Shown here piece after piece: positions 1 to 6,254 of a stretch of 6,523 nucleotides of DNA (position 1 is its first letter; the number at the start of each line of letters is the position of its first letter). Under the pieces are notes generated by a model, which saw only the letters and a program-made list of their open reading frames with translations, was not told the DNA's origin and did not search any database. This DNA is from Limosilactobacillus pulli (GTDB lineage: Bacteria; Bacillota; Bacilli; Lactobacillales; Lactobacillaceae). The DNA lies in NCBI RefSeq assembly GCF_947381555.1, contig NZ_CANCWQ010000049.1, forward strand, positions 1 through 6,523, read 5' to 3'. The translations under genes and the position numbers were made by a program.

Positions 1-155
1 GGCATTCACCAATTGAGATCTTTTTGCTTAATCTGCGCCAATAGATTTGTTCAAGTTATTTCTTGCAATCTGCCTTACCTTAAAAAATGCCAATCTACCA
101 ACTCTTTTGCAGCTCAAAACATCTTCACATCTATTTTAACAACTTTTATTTTCAT
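1..155. other. Non-coding leader upstream of the broken AraC gene
   Basis: No open reading frame with a ribosome binding site is visible on either strand. The stretch is AT-rich. It contains AATAGATTTG at 40-49, a 10-mer that recurs at 4754-4763 in front of the symporter operon, and two copies of AATCTGC (about 30-36 and 73-79). These could be operator half-sites for an AraC-type regulator, but that is inference. The left edge of the window may cut through a longer intergenic region. Confidence 0.5.
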
Positions 156-184
156 TTGAAAGCGACTACAATTTCATCAATAAT
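156..184 (+). promoter_or_regulatory. Probable sigma-A promoter of the AraC pseudogene
   Basis: The -35 is TTGAAA (156-161), followed by exactly 17 nt and a -10 of AATAAT (179-184). Each hexamer matches the consensus at 5 of 6 positions. The predicted start near 190-192 falls inside the AGGAGG ribosome binding site (189-194), so this transcript would have almost no leader. That is unusual, so a second promoter further upstream remains possible. The -35 overlaps the cre-like site at 157-170. Confidence 0.5.
157..170 (+). promoter_or_regulatory. cre-like site (CcpA operator)
   Basis: TGAAAGCGACTACA matches the cre consensus TGWAANCGNTNWCA at 13 of 14 positions; only the T at position 10 is replaced, by C. 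It overlaps the -35 hexamer of the promoter at 156-184, a position where bound CcpA would block RNA polymerase. The match is read directly; the regulation is inferred from knowledge of CcpA. Confidence 0.6.
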
Positions 185-201
185 TAACAGGAGGAGTGGG
201 C

Positions 202-966
202 ATGCAGTTTTTGGAAGACGGCTATCTGCCAACGATCAACACTACGTTTTCTTTTTTCGGTGGTCATGCTGAAACCGTTGAGCCCGGCTGGCGCCCACCC
301 AGCCTTTGAGATTCTGTACATCTTGGATGGCGCGCAAAGAACCGTTACCGAATTAGCCGAAAAAATCATTAAGGCTGGTGAGATGATGGTCATTCCCATT
401 GGCATGAAACACACTAACTATTGCTGGGGCAACGAATCAATGACCTCTTTACCATGCATTTCAATCTTGACGGCCCAGCAATCAAATATCTGCTGGTGAA
501 AAACTTTACCAACCAGATTATTGATCAGACCGCGCCTTACTATGACGAACTGCGCAAATTCCTTGAACAGATCATCAGCATCATCGGTAATCAATATTCA
601 TTAAGCGACCGGCTGACGATTGAGCTAAATACGATCAACGTGATTGGAACGCTGATTCATCATCTGCATGCCAACAAAGATCAGTTGCCCAAGCAAAATG
701 AAATCGATCATTATGCTTTGTTTCAGCAGATCTCAATGCGTATTAAAGATGAGCTCAACGAACAGATTTTCAATGCCAAAGCTCCCCAGACAATTTCAAT
801 TGCTTCAATCATTGCCGAGTTTCACATCAGCCAAAGTACCGCGCTTCACCTTTTCAAGCAGTACAGCCAACAGTCGCCGCAAAAATATCTGCAGAGTCTC
901 AAAATGCAGATTGCTAAAAATTTACTGCTGCAGCCTGATTTGAGCATTAAAATCAACAACCAATAA
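202..966 (+). pseudogene. AraC-family regulator, broken by two frameshifts and C-terminally truncated
   Basis: An ATG at 202 follows a strong AGGAGG (189-194) and opens a protein beginning MQFLEDGYLPTINTTFSFFG. The frame ends at a TGA at 307-309. Homology-like sequence resumes in the +1 frame at about 296 with HPAFEILYILDG, a typical AraC-type cupin sensor start, and runs through AGEMMVIPIGMKHTNYC. Near 442-445 it returns to the original frame (LFTMHFNLDGPAIKYLL) and continues to TAA at 964. This looks like one extra base near 295 and one lost base near 443. The C-terminal part contains one helix-turn-helix (around ISIASIIAEFHISQSTALHLFKQ) and then stops at DLSIKINNQ, so the second helix-turn-helix and roughly 45 residues normal for this family are missing. 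Repaired, it would be about 254 residues against the usual 280-300. It converges on the xyloside operon. A distinct short protein from 421 to 966 (TTG start) cannot be excluded but has no ribosome binding site that I can see. Confidence 0.85.
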
Positions 967-1004
967 AAGGCGCTTCGCCATTTCAAAATGACGAAGCGCC
1001 TTTT
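965..1004. terminator. Bidirectional rho-independent terminator
   Basis: AAAAGGCGCTTCG (965-977) pairs perfectly over 13 bp with CGAAGCGCCTTTT (992-1004). After one C/A mismatch, a further short stem with a 4-nt loop closes it. The A and T runs at the stem ends supply a U-tract on either strand. It therefore serves both the plus-strand pseudogene, whose stop codon overlaps the first bases, and the minus-strand GH120 operon ending at 1049. Confidence 0.9.
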
Positions 1005-1048
1005 AGTTGATTCAGATTCAGTATTATGGCTAATCCAGCATCAAGCTT

Positions 1049-3088
1049 TTAGAACACACGCTGCTCGGCTTGGAACTTAACCAAAGGACCAGCCGTTACC
1101 ATGGCACCGTCACGATGGTTGCCAAAGAAGTCGGCATCAAAGACGATTGGCGTGCCATCAGGGTTTTCATAGCGTTCTTCTGGCTCAAACGCCATTCCCA
1201 GCGTAGCAGTTGTAATCTTGGCATCGTTGTCTTGCGGCAGGAAGTCAGCCAAATTAGTCTTAAGATACAGGCCATCAGCTCGCTTCTCCAATTCCAGGAC
1301 GACTTGATCCTTATCGTCGACGAATTGGTTCTGCTCCTTGCTGCATGACTGGGCACCGTTGAAGTAAGCGTTGCCCGCGTTCCATACTGGCAGGTGGTTG
1401 TAATAGTGATCGCTGTTTGGCGCATAGATTCCGCAATAGCCATCAAACTGCTGATCCCATTCTGCAAACGTTGGATATTCTTCAAACGGCTGGGTACCGA
1501 CTTTAAAGTTGTAAGTATCCCATGCATCCGGCTTGTCATGCATCAGTTCAGCCAGCTTTTGCATTTCCGGCCGCAGCTTTTGTTGAACGAAGACATTATT
1601 GTAAAAACGATTGTCGCCATGTTGGAACGTCATAAAGCCCATTACCTTGGTGCCGTGATGTTCATGATATGGTGTAAAGCGGTTGGATGGCAGGTTGACG
1701 GAATTATTGTCCGTCCCAACGCCAACCGCAGTAAAGCTACCAGCAATCAGGTTGTGCACCATGGCAATTCCCTGCGCAGCAAACCGAATTGAGCGTTCTG
1801 AAAGGAATAGGTTGTTGTCAATCAGCGTTGGTCCATGCGAAACCTCGACCCACATATCTTCACCAAGCCCTTGCAGCACGTCGCCCACGTTCTCTTCACT
1901 GACTTCAAAATGTTCAGGTAAGGAGTTGTGATCAAAGACATTTTGCGTGACCCGCGTTCCTTGTGCCTGCCAGTCCAGCCATAAGCCACGCGTACAGTGG
2001 TGAATATGATTATGACGGTAGATCACATCAATGGCAGCATGCATCTTAATGCCGCCAATTTCGGCTCCCACCAGATTTTGACGAATGTTGATGTTGTAGA
2101 TGTCGTTTTCTTCAATCAAGGAGAAGACACCGCCCAAGTGACCAACAATCCCGGTTTGGCCACAGTCATGAATGCGATTGCGCCGTACGATATGCGAGCC
2201 GACGTGTTCTTTATCCCAGCCTTCATAAGATGCTTGACAGATTACGTCACGCTCCGTCTGAGTACCATCTTTGTATTTCCACTTAGACCATTTATTGTCA
2301 TTGTTTGGCTGCAGGTACTTGCCAAGCGAGATACCAGAACATTTGGAATGCGAAATCTCACATTCTTCAATGATCCATCCTTTTGACCAGTGTGGACCAA
2401 CCATCCCTTCTTGGTAAGCCGTTGGTGGCGCCCATTGCGTCGCCGCTTTAGTAACGCCAAATCCTTTTAAGGTAATGTAGCCGATTCCTTCAGCCTGTGG
2501 GTAAAAACAGCTTTGACGCACGTTGATCTCCACGTTTTCCTGGTTGGGATCGAAATCATGGAAGTTGGCATAGATAATCGTTTCATCCGTGTCAGCATCT
2601 TGTTCCGTATACCAAGTATAGATCGTAAAGTCAGGATCCCATGATTTTTCATTGCGAACGGGCTGTTTTACCTCAGCCAGCGTGTTGACCTCATACAAGG
2701 CCTTGTCGTTTAAATAGACCTCACCGGTATGAGCCAGGATTCGTGCATCGAACCAGTCACCAAAAATCTTGGTCGTGTATGGATTGCGCTCACTAAACAT
2801 ACTATTGGGAATTTTTACCTGCCAAATGCCATCTGCAGTTTTTTCCCAGCCTTTAACGACTTCCGCCCCAGTAATAATGGCCTTTAACGGCTCAACCGAC
2901 TCATAGACGATGCGCTGATCTGCCGTGCCCGCATGCTTAGGATTAACGTTTTCACGATAAGTGCCTGGAAAAACGCACACCTTATCGCCTGGCATTGCGA
3001 TATCTGCGGCTGCTTGAATCGTTTTAAATGGACGATGCTTGCTTCCATCGCCATCAAATGGTGCCTGCGCATCAACATAGATTTTCAT
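1049..3088 (-). CDS. GH120 beta-xylosidase, right-handed parallel beta-helix fold
   Basis: This 679-residue protein lacks a signal peptide, so it should act in the cytoplasm, removing xylose from the non-reducing end of short xylo-oligosaccharides. I recognise it by extended similarity to the Thermoanaerobacterium XylC type of GH120. Shared blocks are the N-terminal SKHRPFKTIQAAADIAMPGD region (16-35), NVRQSCFYP (189-197), GPHWSKGWIIEE (231-242), GSHIVRRNRIHDCGQTGIVGHLGGVF (297-322; conserved core HDCGQ and GHLGGVF), GIKMHAAIDV (346-355), LWLDWQAQGTR (369-379) and VEVSHGP (414-420). By that alignment the nucleophile is Asp372 and the acid/base is Glu415. Beta-helix repeats fill roughly residues 200-500, and a beta-rich tail follows. 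The two catalytic residues lie 43 apart, against 23 in XylC, so about 20 residues, mostly acidic, are inserted between them. The ATG has GGAAAGGAT (3097-3105) in front. The symporter gene ends 38 nt upstream, so the two form an operon. Exact substrate range (xylobiose, xylotriose or another xyloside) is inferred. Confidence 0.88.
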   Translation of the reverse strand: MKIYVDAQAPFDGDGSKHRPFKTIQAAADIAMPGDKVCVFPGTYRENVNPKHAGTADQRIVYESVEPLKAIITGAEVVKGWEKTADGIWQVKIPNSMFSERNPYTTKIFGDWFDARILAHTGEVYLNDKALYEVNTLAEVKQPVRNEKSWDPDFTIYTWYTEQDADTDETIIYANFHDFDPNQENVEINVRQSCFYPQAEGIGYITLKGFGVTKAATQWAPPTAYQEGMVGPHWSKGWIIEECEISHSKCSGISLGKYLQPNNDNKWSKWKYKDGTQTERDVICQASYEGWDKEHVGSHIVRRNRIHDCGQTGIVGHLGGVFSLIEENDIYNINIRQNLVGAEIGGIKMHAAIDVIYRHNHIHHCTRGLWLDWQAQGTRVTQNVFDHNSLPEHFEVSEENVGDVLQGLGEDMWVEVSHGPTLIDNNLFLSERSIRFAAQGIAMVHNLIAGSFTAVGVGTDNNSVNLPSNRFTPYHEHHGTKVMGFMTFQHGDNRFYNNVFVQQKLRPEMQKLAELMHDKPDAWDTYNFKVGTQPFEEYPTFAEWDQQFDGYCGIYAPNSDHYYNHLPVWNAGNAYFNGAQSCSKEQNQFVDDKDQVVLELEKRADGLYLKTNLADFLPQDNDAKITTATLGMAFEPEERYENPDGTPIVFDADFFGNHRDGAMVTAGPLVKFQAEQRVF

Positions 3089-3126
3089 GAACTTTCATCC
3101 TTTCCGTTATTTCTGCATTAAGACAG

Positions 3127-4590
3127 CTACTTTTCTTCAGCTTGGCGGCGATCTTCAATTTCGTGATTGATTTTGTCAACTTCTGCATCAGACAATGGGT
3201 ACTTACTGATCACCCACATGCCAACAATTGCCAAAACAATTGGCAGCCAGATCATTGAAATCGCAATCCCATTCAAGGCCGTTGCTGATTGCGTAGCCTT
3301 AGTACCGTCAAAGTGGCAAGCGGCATTGATGTAGCCTGGAATGATCCCGCCAAGTGCCAGCCCAATCTTGAAGAACAGTCCCATCAAGGCGTTGATGATC
3401 CCAGCAACCCGCTTCTTTGAGTTCCATTCACCATAAGAAACGACTTCCGGAACCAGTGACCACATGTAGCCAGTAGCGGCCGAAAGTCCCCACGACTTGA
3501 TAAAGCCACCAATGTAGCCCAGGGCAATGCTGTTCTTAAACTGTGGCCATGACCATACCCAAAGAAGCAGCGTCCCAACGATAAACATTCCCAAGAACAG
3601 TTGGAAGAATCCCTTTTTGCCGATCTTGCGCCGAATAATTGGCCATAAGAAAACCAAGAAGATCCCTGGAATCGAACCAATCAGATTGATTGAAGCCATC
3701 CATTCTGAGTGACCAATGTTGTACTGAAGGAAGAATGGCCAAACAGTATTGCCAAAGAACATGAAGGTAAAGCCAACTAGGAAAAAGCAGCCTAGTACCC
3801 GTAGTGGTTTGTTACGACGCAGCTCATTCCAAAGATCAGAAAACTTAACGGAATCCGTTTCTTCTTCCGTTGGCAGCACCCGTTCATGAACACCAAAGTA
3901 AGTGCAAAGCAACAGAATAAAACCAATCAGCATATAGATTGACATAACGTGGAAGTAGGCACCAGCAGCGTGTGGCGAGGCATAGTTACCTAAATTAAGC
4001 TTGATGCCAAACATCCCGATGGCTTTTAAATGCTTGTCAGGGGATGCCATTTGAACGAACAATGGCAGGAACGTGTAGACAAAAAGATTACCGATATTTG
4101 CTTCCGTCATCCGGACCGTCGTTAAAGTTGAGATCTCATCATTATCCCGCGTCAGCGAGGCATTCAACGAACCATAAGGAATATTAACGAATGAATAGAT
4201 CAAGGCCGTTGCCAGATACATCAAGAATGCATAGGCAACATTGCCACGAACGGCTGGAATTGGCAAGAACAGCATGGCACAGCAGATCGTGAGCGGAATT
4301 CCGAAATAAATTAAAAATGGCTTGTATTTGCCGCCGTGCTTAAAATGGCTCTTATCGACAACCGTTCCGACCCAGGGATCCCAAAAAACGTTAACCCAGC
4401 GAACGATCAGAAAAATCGTGGCCCCAACGGCTGCCGAGATTCCAAAAACCGTTGTCAGATAAAACAGCAACATTGAGCCAATCGTTCCAAAAATCAGATT
4501 TTGTGCCAAGTCACCAGCACCATAAGCGATTCGCTCACCCCAAGACAGTTTGGCGAACTCATCGACTTGCTTATTTTTTGGCTTGTCCAT
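3127..4590 (-). CDS. GPH-family xyloside/oligosaccharide:cation symporter (XynT/XylP-like)
   Basis: This 487-residue membrane protein has about 12 hydrophobic segments and belongs to the glycoside-pentoside-hexuronide:cation symporter family of the major facilitator superfamily. Family signatures are WDPWVGTVVDKS (70-81) followed by GGKYKPFL (86-93), NIPYGSLNASLTRDNDE (136-152) with the downstream TTVRM, and the C-terminal VPEVVSYGEWNSKKRVAG block (380-397). The position equivalent to MelB Asp55 is Asn67, while Asp71 matches MelB Asp59; this Asn..WDP form is, as I recall, seen in XynT/YicJ-like members. A charged tail of about 24 residues ends the protein, and there is no fused EIIA domain of the LacS kind. 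The ATG lies 8 nt after AAGAGGTG (4599-4606). As first gene of the operon with the GH120 enzyme, it most likely imports short xylo-oligosaccharides. Substrate is inferred from the partner gene, not from the transporter itself. Confidence 0.88.
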   Translation of the reverse strand: MDKPKNKQVDEFAKLSWGERIAYGAGDLAQNLIFGTIGSMLLFYLTTVFGISAAVGATIFLIVRWVNVFWDPWVGTVVDKSHFKHGGKYKPFLIYFGIPLTICCAMLFLPIPAVRGNVAYAFLMYLATALIYSFVNIPYGSLNASLTRDNDEISTLTTVRMTEANIGNLFVYTFLPLFVQMASPDKHLKAIGMFGIKLNLGNYASPHAAGAYFHVMSIYMLIGFILLLCTYFGVHERVLPTEEETDSVKFSDLWNELRRNKPLRVLGCFFLVGFTFMFFGNTVWPFFLQYNIGHSEWMASINLIGSIPGIFLVFLWPIIRRKIGKKGFFQLFLGMFIVGTLLLWVWSWPQFKNSIALGYIGGFIKSWGLSAATGYMWSLVPEVVSYGEWNSKKRVAGIINALMGLFFKIGLALGGIIPGYINAACHFDGTKATQSATALNGIAISMIWLPIVLAIVGMWVISKYPLSDAEVDKINHEIEDRRQAEEK

Positions 4591-4625
4591 AGTTTTTACA
4601 CCTCTTGTAAATTTGATTCAAACCG

Positions 4626-4639
4626 GTACAGCGCTGCAC
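4626..4639. promoter_or_regulatory. Palindrome in the operon leader, possible operator
   Basis: GTACAGCGCTGCAC is a 14-nt palindrome with a central CG and a single mismatched pair (positions 3 and 12). It sits in the predicted 5' leader of the symporter operon, about 35 nt upstream of the ATG. A central CG palindrome is the shape of LacI/GalR-family operators, yet it is a poor cre match and no LacI-type gene lies in the window. It could also be chance. Confidence 0.3.
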
Positions 4640-4668
4640 GTTAGTTTGTGTTTTCAACCAACGACCAA

Positions 4669-4679
4669 AATTTAACACA
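4669..4679 (-). promoter_or_regulatory. Candidate extended -10 promoter of the symporter-xylosidase operon
   Basis: On the minus strand TGTG precedes T then AAATT, giving an extended -10 (TGT-TAAATT; 4 of 6 in the hexamer plus the TGn element). No good -35 exists at 17 nt (TAGCGT), as expected for an activator-dependent or extended -10 promoter. The start would be near 4662, leaving a leader of about 70 nt. Other promoter readings are possible in this AT-rich stretch. Confidence 0.4.
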
Positions 4680-4686
4680 GTTTTTT

Positions 4687-4700
4687 TGAAAACGCTACCC
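4687..4700. promoter_or_regulatory. cre-like site (CcpA operator) of the operon
   Basis: Plus strand TGAAAACGCTACCC matches the cre consensus TGWAANCGNTNWCA at 12 of 14 positions, with the mismatches at the right end. It covers the -35 region of the candidate promoter at 4669-4679. Glucose repression of xyloside uptake and cleavage through CcpA is the natural reading. Confidence 0.6.
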
Positions 4701-4703
4701 TTA

Positions 4704-4762
4704 AAATCTATTTTTCGTCATTTACGAGCTAAAATTTTTAATTTCTCCAAAATAATAGATTT
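4704..4762. repeat. Inverted 9-bp repeat, centres 50 bp apart, upstream of the operon promoter
   Basis: AAATCTATT (4704-4712) and its exact complement AATAGATTT (4754-4762) flank a 41-bp spacer. The match extends to 11 of 12 on the outer/inner sides. Relative to the predicted start (about 4662) the centres lie near -46 and -96, typical of activator sites. The copy at 4754-4763 (AATAGATTTG) recurs at 40-49. Binding by the adjacent AraC-type protein is inference. Confidence 0.4.
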
Positions 4763-4784
4763 GGTTTCTTCATATAGCGTCAGC

Positions 4785-4815
4785 AAAAATGACCACTGGC
4801 AAAAAAGCGGTCACT
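4785..4815 (-). terminator. Rho-independent terminator of the intact AraC gene
   Basis: On the minus-strand RNA, AGUGACCGCU (4815-4806) pairs over 10 bp with AGUGGUCAUU (4797-4788), using two G-U wobbles, around an 8-nt loop, and runs into a U-tract (4789-4785). On the plus strand the same arms carry A-C mismatches, so the structure favours minus-strand transcription. It lies about 42 nt after the AraC stop codon and insulates the downstream operon from read-through. Confidence 0.75.
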
Positions 4816-4856
4816 CCGTTAAAAAATTTAAAAATACATATGATTGATTTTTCATA

Positions 4857-6044
4857 CTATTTTTTGAAAAGATAATCGTAAAGATTCCAATCAGCAATTT
4901 GGGTAGCATCAGCACGTACTTCTTTAGGCGTTATCCCAGTTAGGGCATGGAAGACTCGTGAAAAATGCGCCTGGTCAGCAAATCCATAACGCTCGGCAAG
5001 CTCTGCCATTGAAAGATTGGTGCCAATCAGATCTTCAATCGCATGATTAATCTGAACCAAGCGCTTGAAGTGACTGATACTGACTCCAACCTGTTTTTTA
5101 AACTGGCTGCCAAGATAGCGACTGGATAACCCTACCGTCATTGCCAGATCATCAACGCTTTGGTCCATAGTCGGATTACTCATTAACTGCCAAAAAATCT
5201 TGCTGACCGGTGCCGTCATCTTGGCATCAACCATCTCACGGCAGCGCATAGCCATATCCACATCAGCTGCCTCAATTGCTGCCAGTACTTCATTGTAGGA
5301 CGTCAATGACTCAATATGACGTACGTATTGATCATTCAGTGAATACACCATTTCGTAATCCAACCCGACTTGAAACAGAGCACGCAGATTTACGGAAACC
5401 GAGATAATGCCCCAGTTCTTAACGTTGCGCAGCGCATCTTGATTATCTGCTAAAATACCGATCCGACCTGAGTTGATGTTTTTAGAGAATATGATCGGCA
5501 AAGCAGCCAAGTTTCCCTGTGCGATTGCTTTTTTGACTTCGCGTTCATAAAGATAACTAACATGGCCACCCTCACTGCTCATCCGCAGCTTCAGCAATTG
5601 GGCATCAAAGTCTCTCGAAAGACGTGCTTGGTGAAACTCGTCACTGATGGTTTCAAAATCGATCGGCAGTTCTAATAACCGTACCAACACCAAAATCTGC
5701 TGCAAAAACTGTTTTTCTTCCAGATAAACCGTCTTCAGCAGCTTTGGCATATACATGACGGCATGACTGCCCGGCATCTCACTGTTTTGATAACGCTGAC
5801 TAATGTTAACGATCACTGGTCCTACATAGATGACTATCTGGTCGCACCATATTAAGCAACTGTATAGATTTTGACTATGCCGCAAAAATTGCAGCGACTT
5901 ATGTGGACAGCGACGCAAAATTTTTAGATAGTTCACCAGCAACAACTTGCCTTGACGAAACTGTAAACTATACTGGCCGTTGTCATACTCCCAAATTGTG
6001 GCTGGAACTCCCAATGATTCCAGATACGCAGTTACGATTTCCAT
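4857..6044 (-). CDS. AraC-family transcriptional regulator, probable activator of the xyloside operon
   Basis: This is a cytoplasmic regulator of 395 residues. The C-terminal about 100 residues (279-377) form the AraC/XylS DNA-binding domain with two helix-turn-helix units: one around SVDDLAMTVGLSSRYLGSQF (296-315) and one around LSMAELAERYGFADQAHFSR (344-363), ending in the family's GITPKEVR. The first about 270 residues are a sensor region of the long kind seen in many lactobacillus sugar regulators, not a cupin. It includes VIYVGP and a RNVKN...RALFQVGL...LNDQYVRHIE stretch (about 206-246), a conserved pattern in that group. I chose the ATG at 6044 because AAAGGACGG (6051-6059) stands just upstream; a longer TTG start at 6065 would place that site inside the gene. 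The gene runs in the same direction as the symporter operon but ends at its own terminator. It is likely the local sensor of xylo-oligosaccharides or xylose; activator versus repressor is not visible in the sequence. Confidence 0.88.
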   Translation of the reverse strand: MEIVTAYLESLGVPATIWEYDNGQYSLQFRQGKLLLVNYLKILRRCPHKSLQFLRHSQNLYSCLIWCDQIVIYVGPVIVNISQRYQNSEMPGSHAVMYMPKLLKTVYLEEKQFLQQILVLVRLLELPIDFETISDEFHQARLSRDFDAQLLKLRMSSEGGHVSYLYEREVKKAIAQGNLAALPIIFSKNINSGRIGILADNQDALRNVKNWGIISVSVNLRALFQVGLDYEMVYSLNDQYVRHIESLTSYNEVLAAIEAADVDMAMRCREMVDAKMTAPVSKIFWQLMSNPTMDQSVDDLAMTVGLSSRYLGSQFKKQVGVSISHFKRLVQINHAIEDLIGTNLSMAELAERYGFADQAHFSRVFHALTGITPKEVRADATQIADWNLYDYLFKK

Positions 6045-6050
6045 TTTATT

Positions 6051-6059
6051 CCGTCCTTT
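6051..6059 (-). promoter_or_regulatory. Ribosome binding site that fixes the AraC start
   Basis: Read on the minus strand, AAAGGACGG ends 6 nt before the ATG at 6044. An in-frame TTG at 6065 lies upstream of it, with no purine-rich site of its own, so the shorter 395-residue protein is preferred. Confidence 0.75.
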
Positions 6060-6092
6060 GTTCAAAAAATAGTTCTAATATTCAAGCGATCG

Positions 6093-6106
6093 TGTTAGCG
6101 ATTACA
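6093..6106 (-). promoter_or_regulatory. Perfect cre site (CcpA operator) at the AraC promoter
   Basis: Minus strand TGTAATCGCTAACA matches the cre consensus TGWAANCGNTNWCA at all 14 positions. It lies just downstream of the extended -10 and spans the predicted transcription start, a position where CcpA would repress initiation or clearance. The hexamer ATCGCT is repeated 12 nt further on. Confidence 0.75.
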
Positions 6107-6109
6107 TAA

Positions 6110-6118
6110 AATATATCA
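6110..6118 (-). promoter_or_regulatory. Extended -10 promoter of the AraC gene
   Basis: Minus strand TGA-TATATT is an extended -10 with 5 of 6 matches in the hexamer. The expected start is near 6103, within the cre box, giving a leader of about 60 nt. The 17-nt-spaced -35 position reads TATTAA, which is weak. The inverted repeat segment begins immediately upstream at 6119. Confidence 0.5.
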
Positions 6119-6254
6119 TGAGCTAGGGAAAATTAATATATTGTTGCTGGTTTTAAGATCTTGGTCAGTCTGATTTTTTAGATTGGTCAATTCCTTAGCT
6201 CTTTTTAAAATCAGCATTAACTATAAAACACTCCAATTCCATTTTCCCTACTCA
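6119..6254. repeat. Inverted-repeat-bounded segment, MITE-like or structured
   Basis: TGAGCTAGGGAAAAT (6119-6133) and ATTTTCCCTACTCA (6241-6254) are complementary over 14 bp apart from one bulged C, with 10 uninterrupted pairs. A second, nested pair lies inside: GCTGGTTTTAA (6146-6156) with TTAAAATCAGC (6205-6215), 11 bp with one G-U on the plus-strand RNA. The segment is about 136 bp, holds no convincing reading frame and shows no clear target duplication. A miniature transposable element, a structured RNA or a regulatory region are all possible. Confidence 0.45.
6161..6189. repeat. Direct repeat TTGGTCA x2 with a 22-bp period
   Basis: TTGGTCA occurs at 6161-6167 and 6183-6189, two helical turns apart, about 60 and 80 bp upstream of the predicted AraC start. 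AraC proteins often bind direct repeats of roughly this spacing. A related tandem, TTGGTCGTTGGTTG, occurs on the minus strand at 4653-4666 near the operon start. The regulatory role is inference. Confidence 0.3.

Noticed and set aside
260..499. Plus-strand 79-codon frame as a separate gene
   Set aside because: Its middle part carries the cupin sensor of the AraC remnant, while its two ends are out-of-frame sequence. It is a shifted segment of the pseudogene, not a gene.
1096..1539. 147-codon minus-strand frame inside the GH120 gene
   Set aside because: It overlaps the glycosidase in another frame, has low-complexity Ser/Thr/Arg-rich sequence and no ribosome binding site.
1394..1792. 132-codon plus-strand frame opposite the GH120 gene
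   Set aside because: It is antisense to a strongly conserved enzyme and has no recognisable domain or start signal.
3384..3680. 98-codon minus-strand frame inside the symporter gene
   Set aside because: It is an out-of-frame shadow of the transporter with no start signal.
4626..4639. The leader palindrome as another cre box
   Set aside because: Aligned on its central CG it lacks the TG..CA ends and matches the cre consensus at only a few positions.
6045..6065. TTG start of the AraC regulator, 7 residues longer
   Set aside because: The ribosome binding site AAAGGACGG lies between this TTG and the ATG at 6044, so the ATG is the better start.
6200..6250. Short minus-strand peptide MELECFIVNADFKKS
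   Set aside because: Only 15 residues; the GGGAAA in front is a poor ribosome binding site and coincides with the inverted repeat arm.
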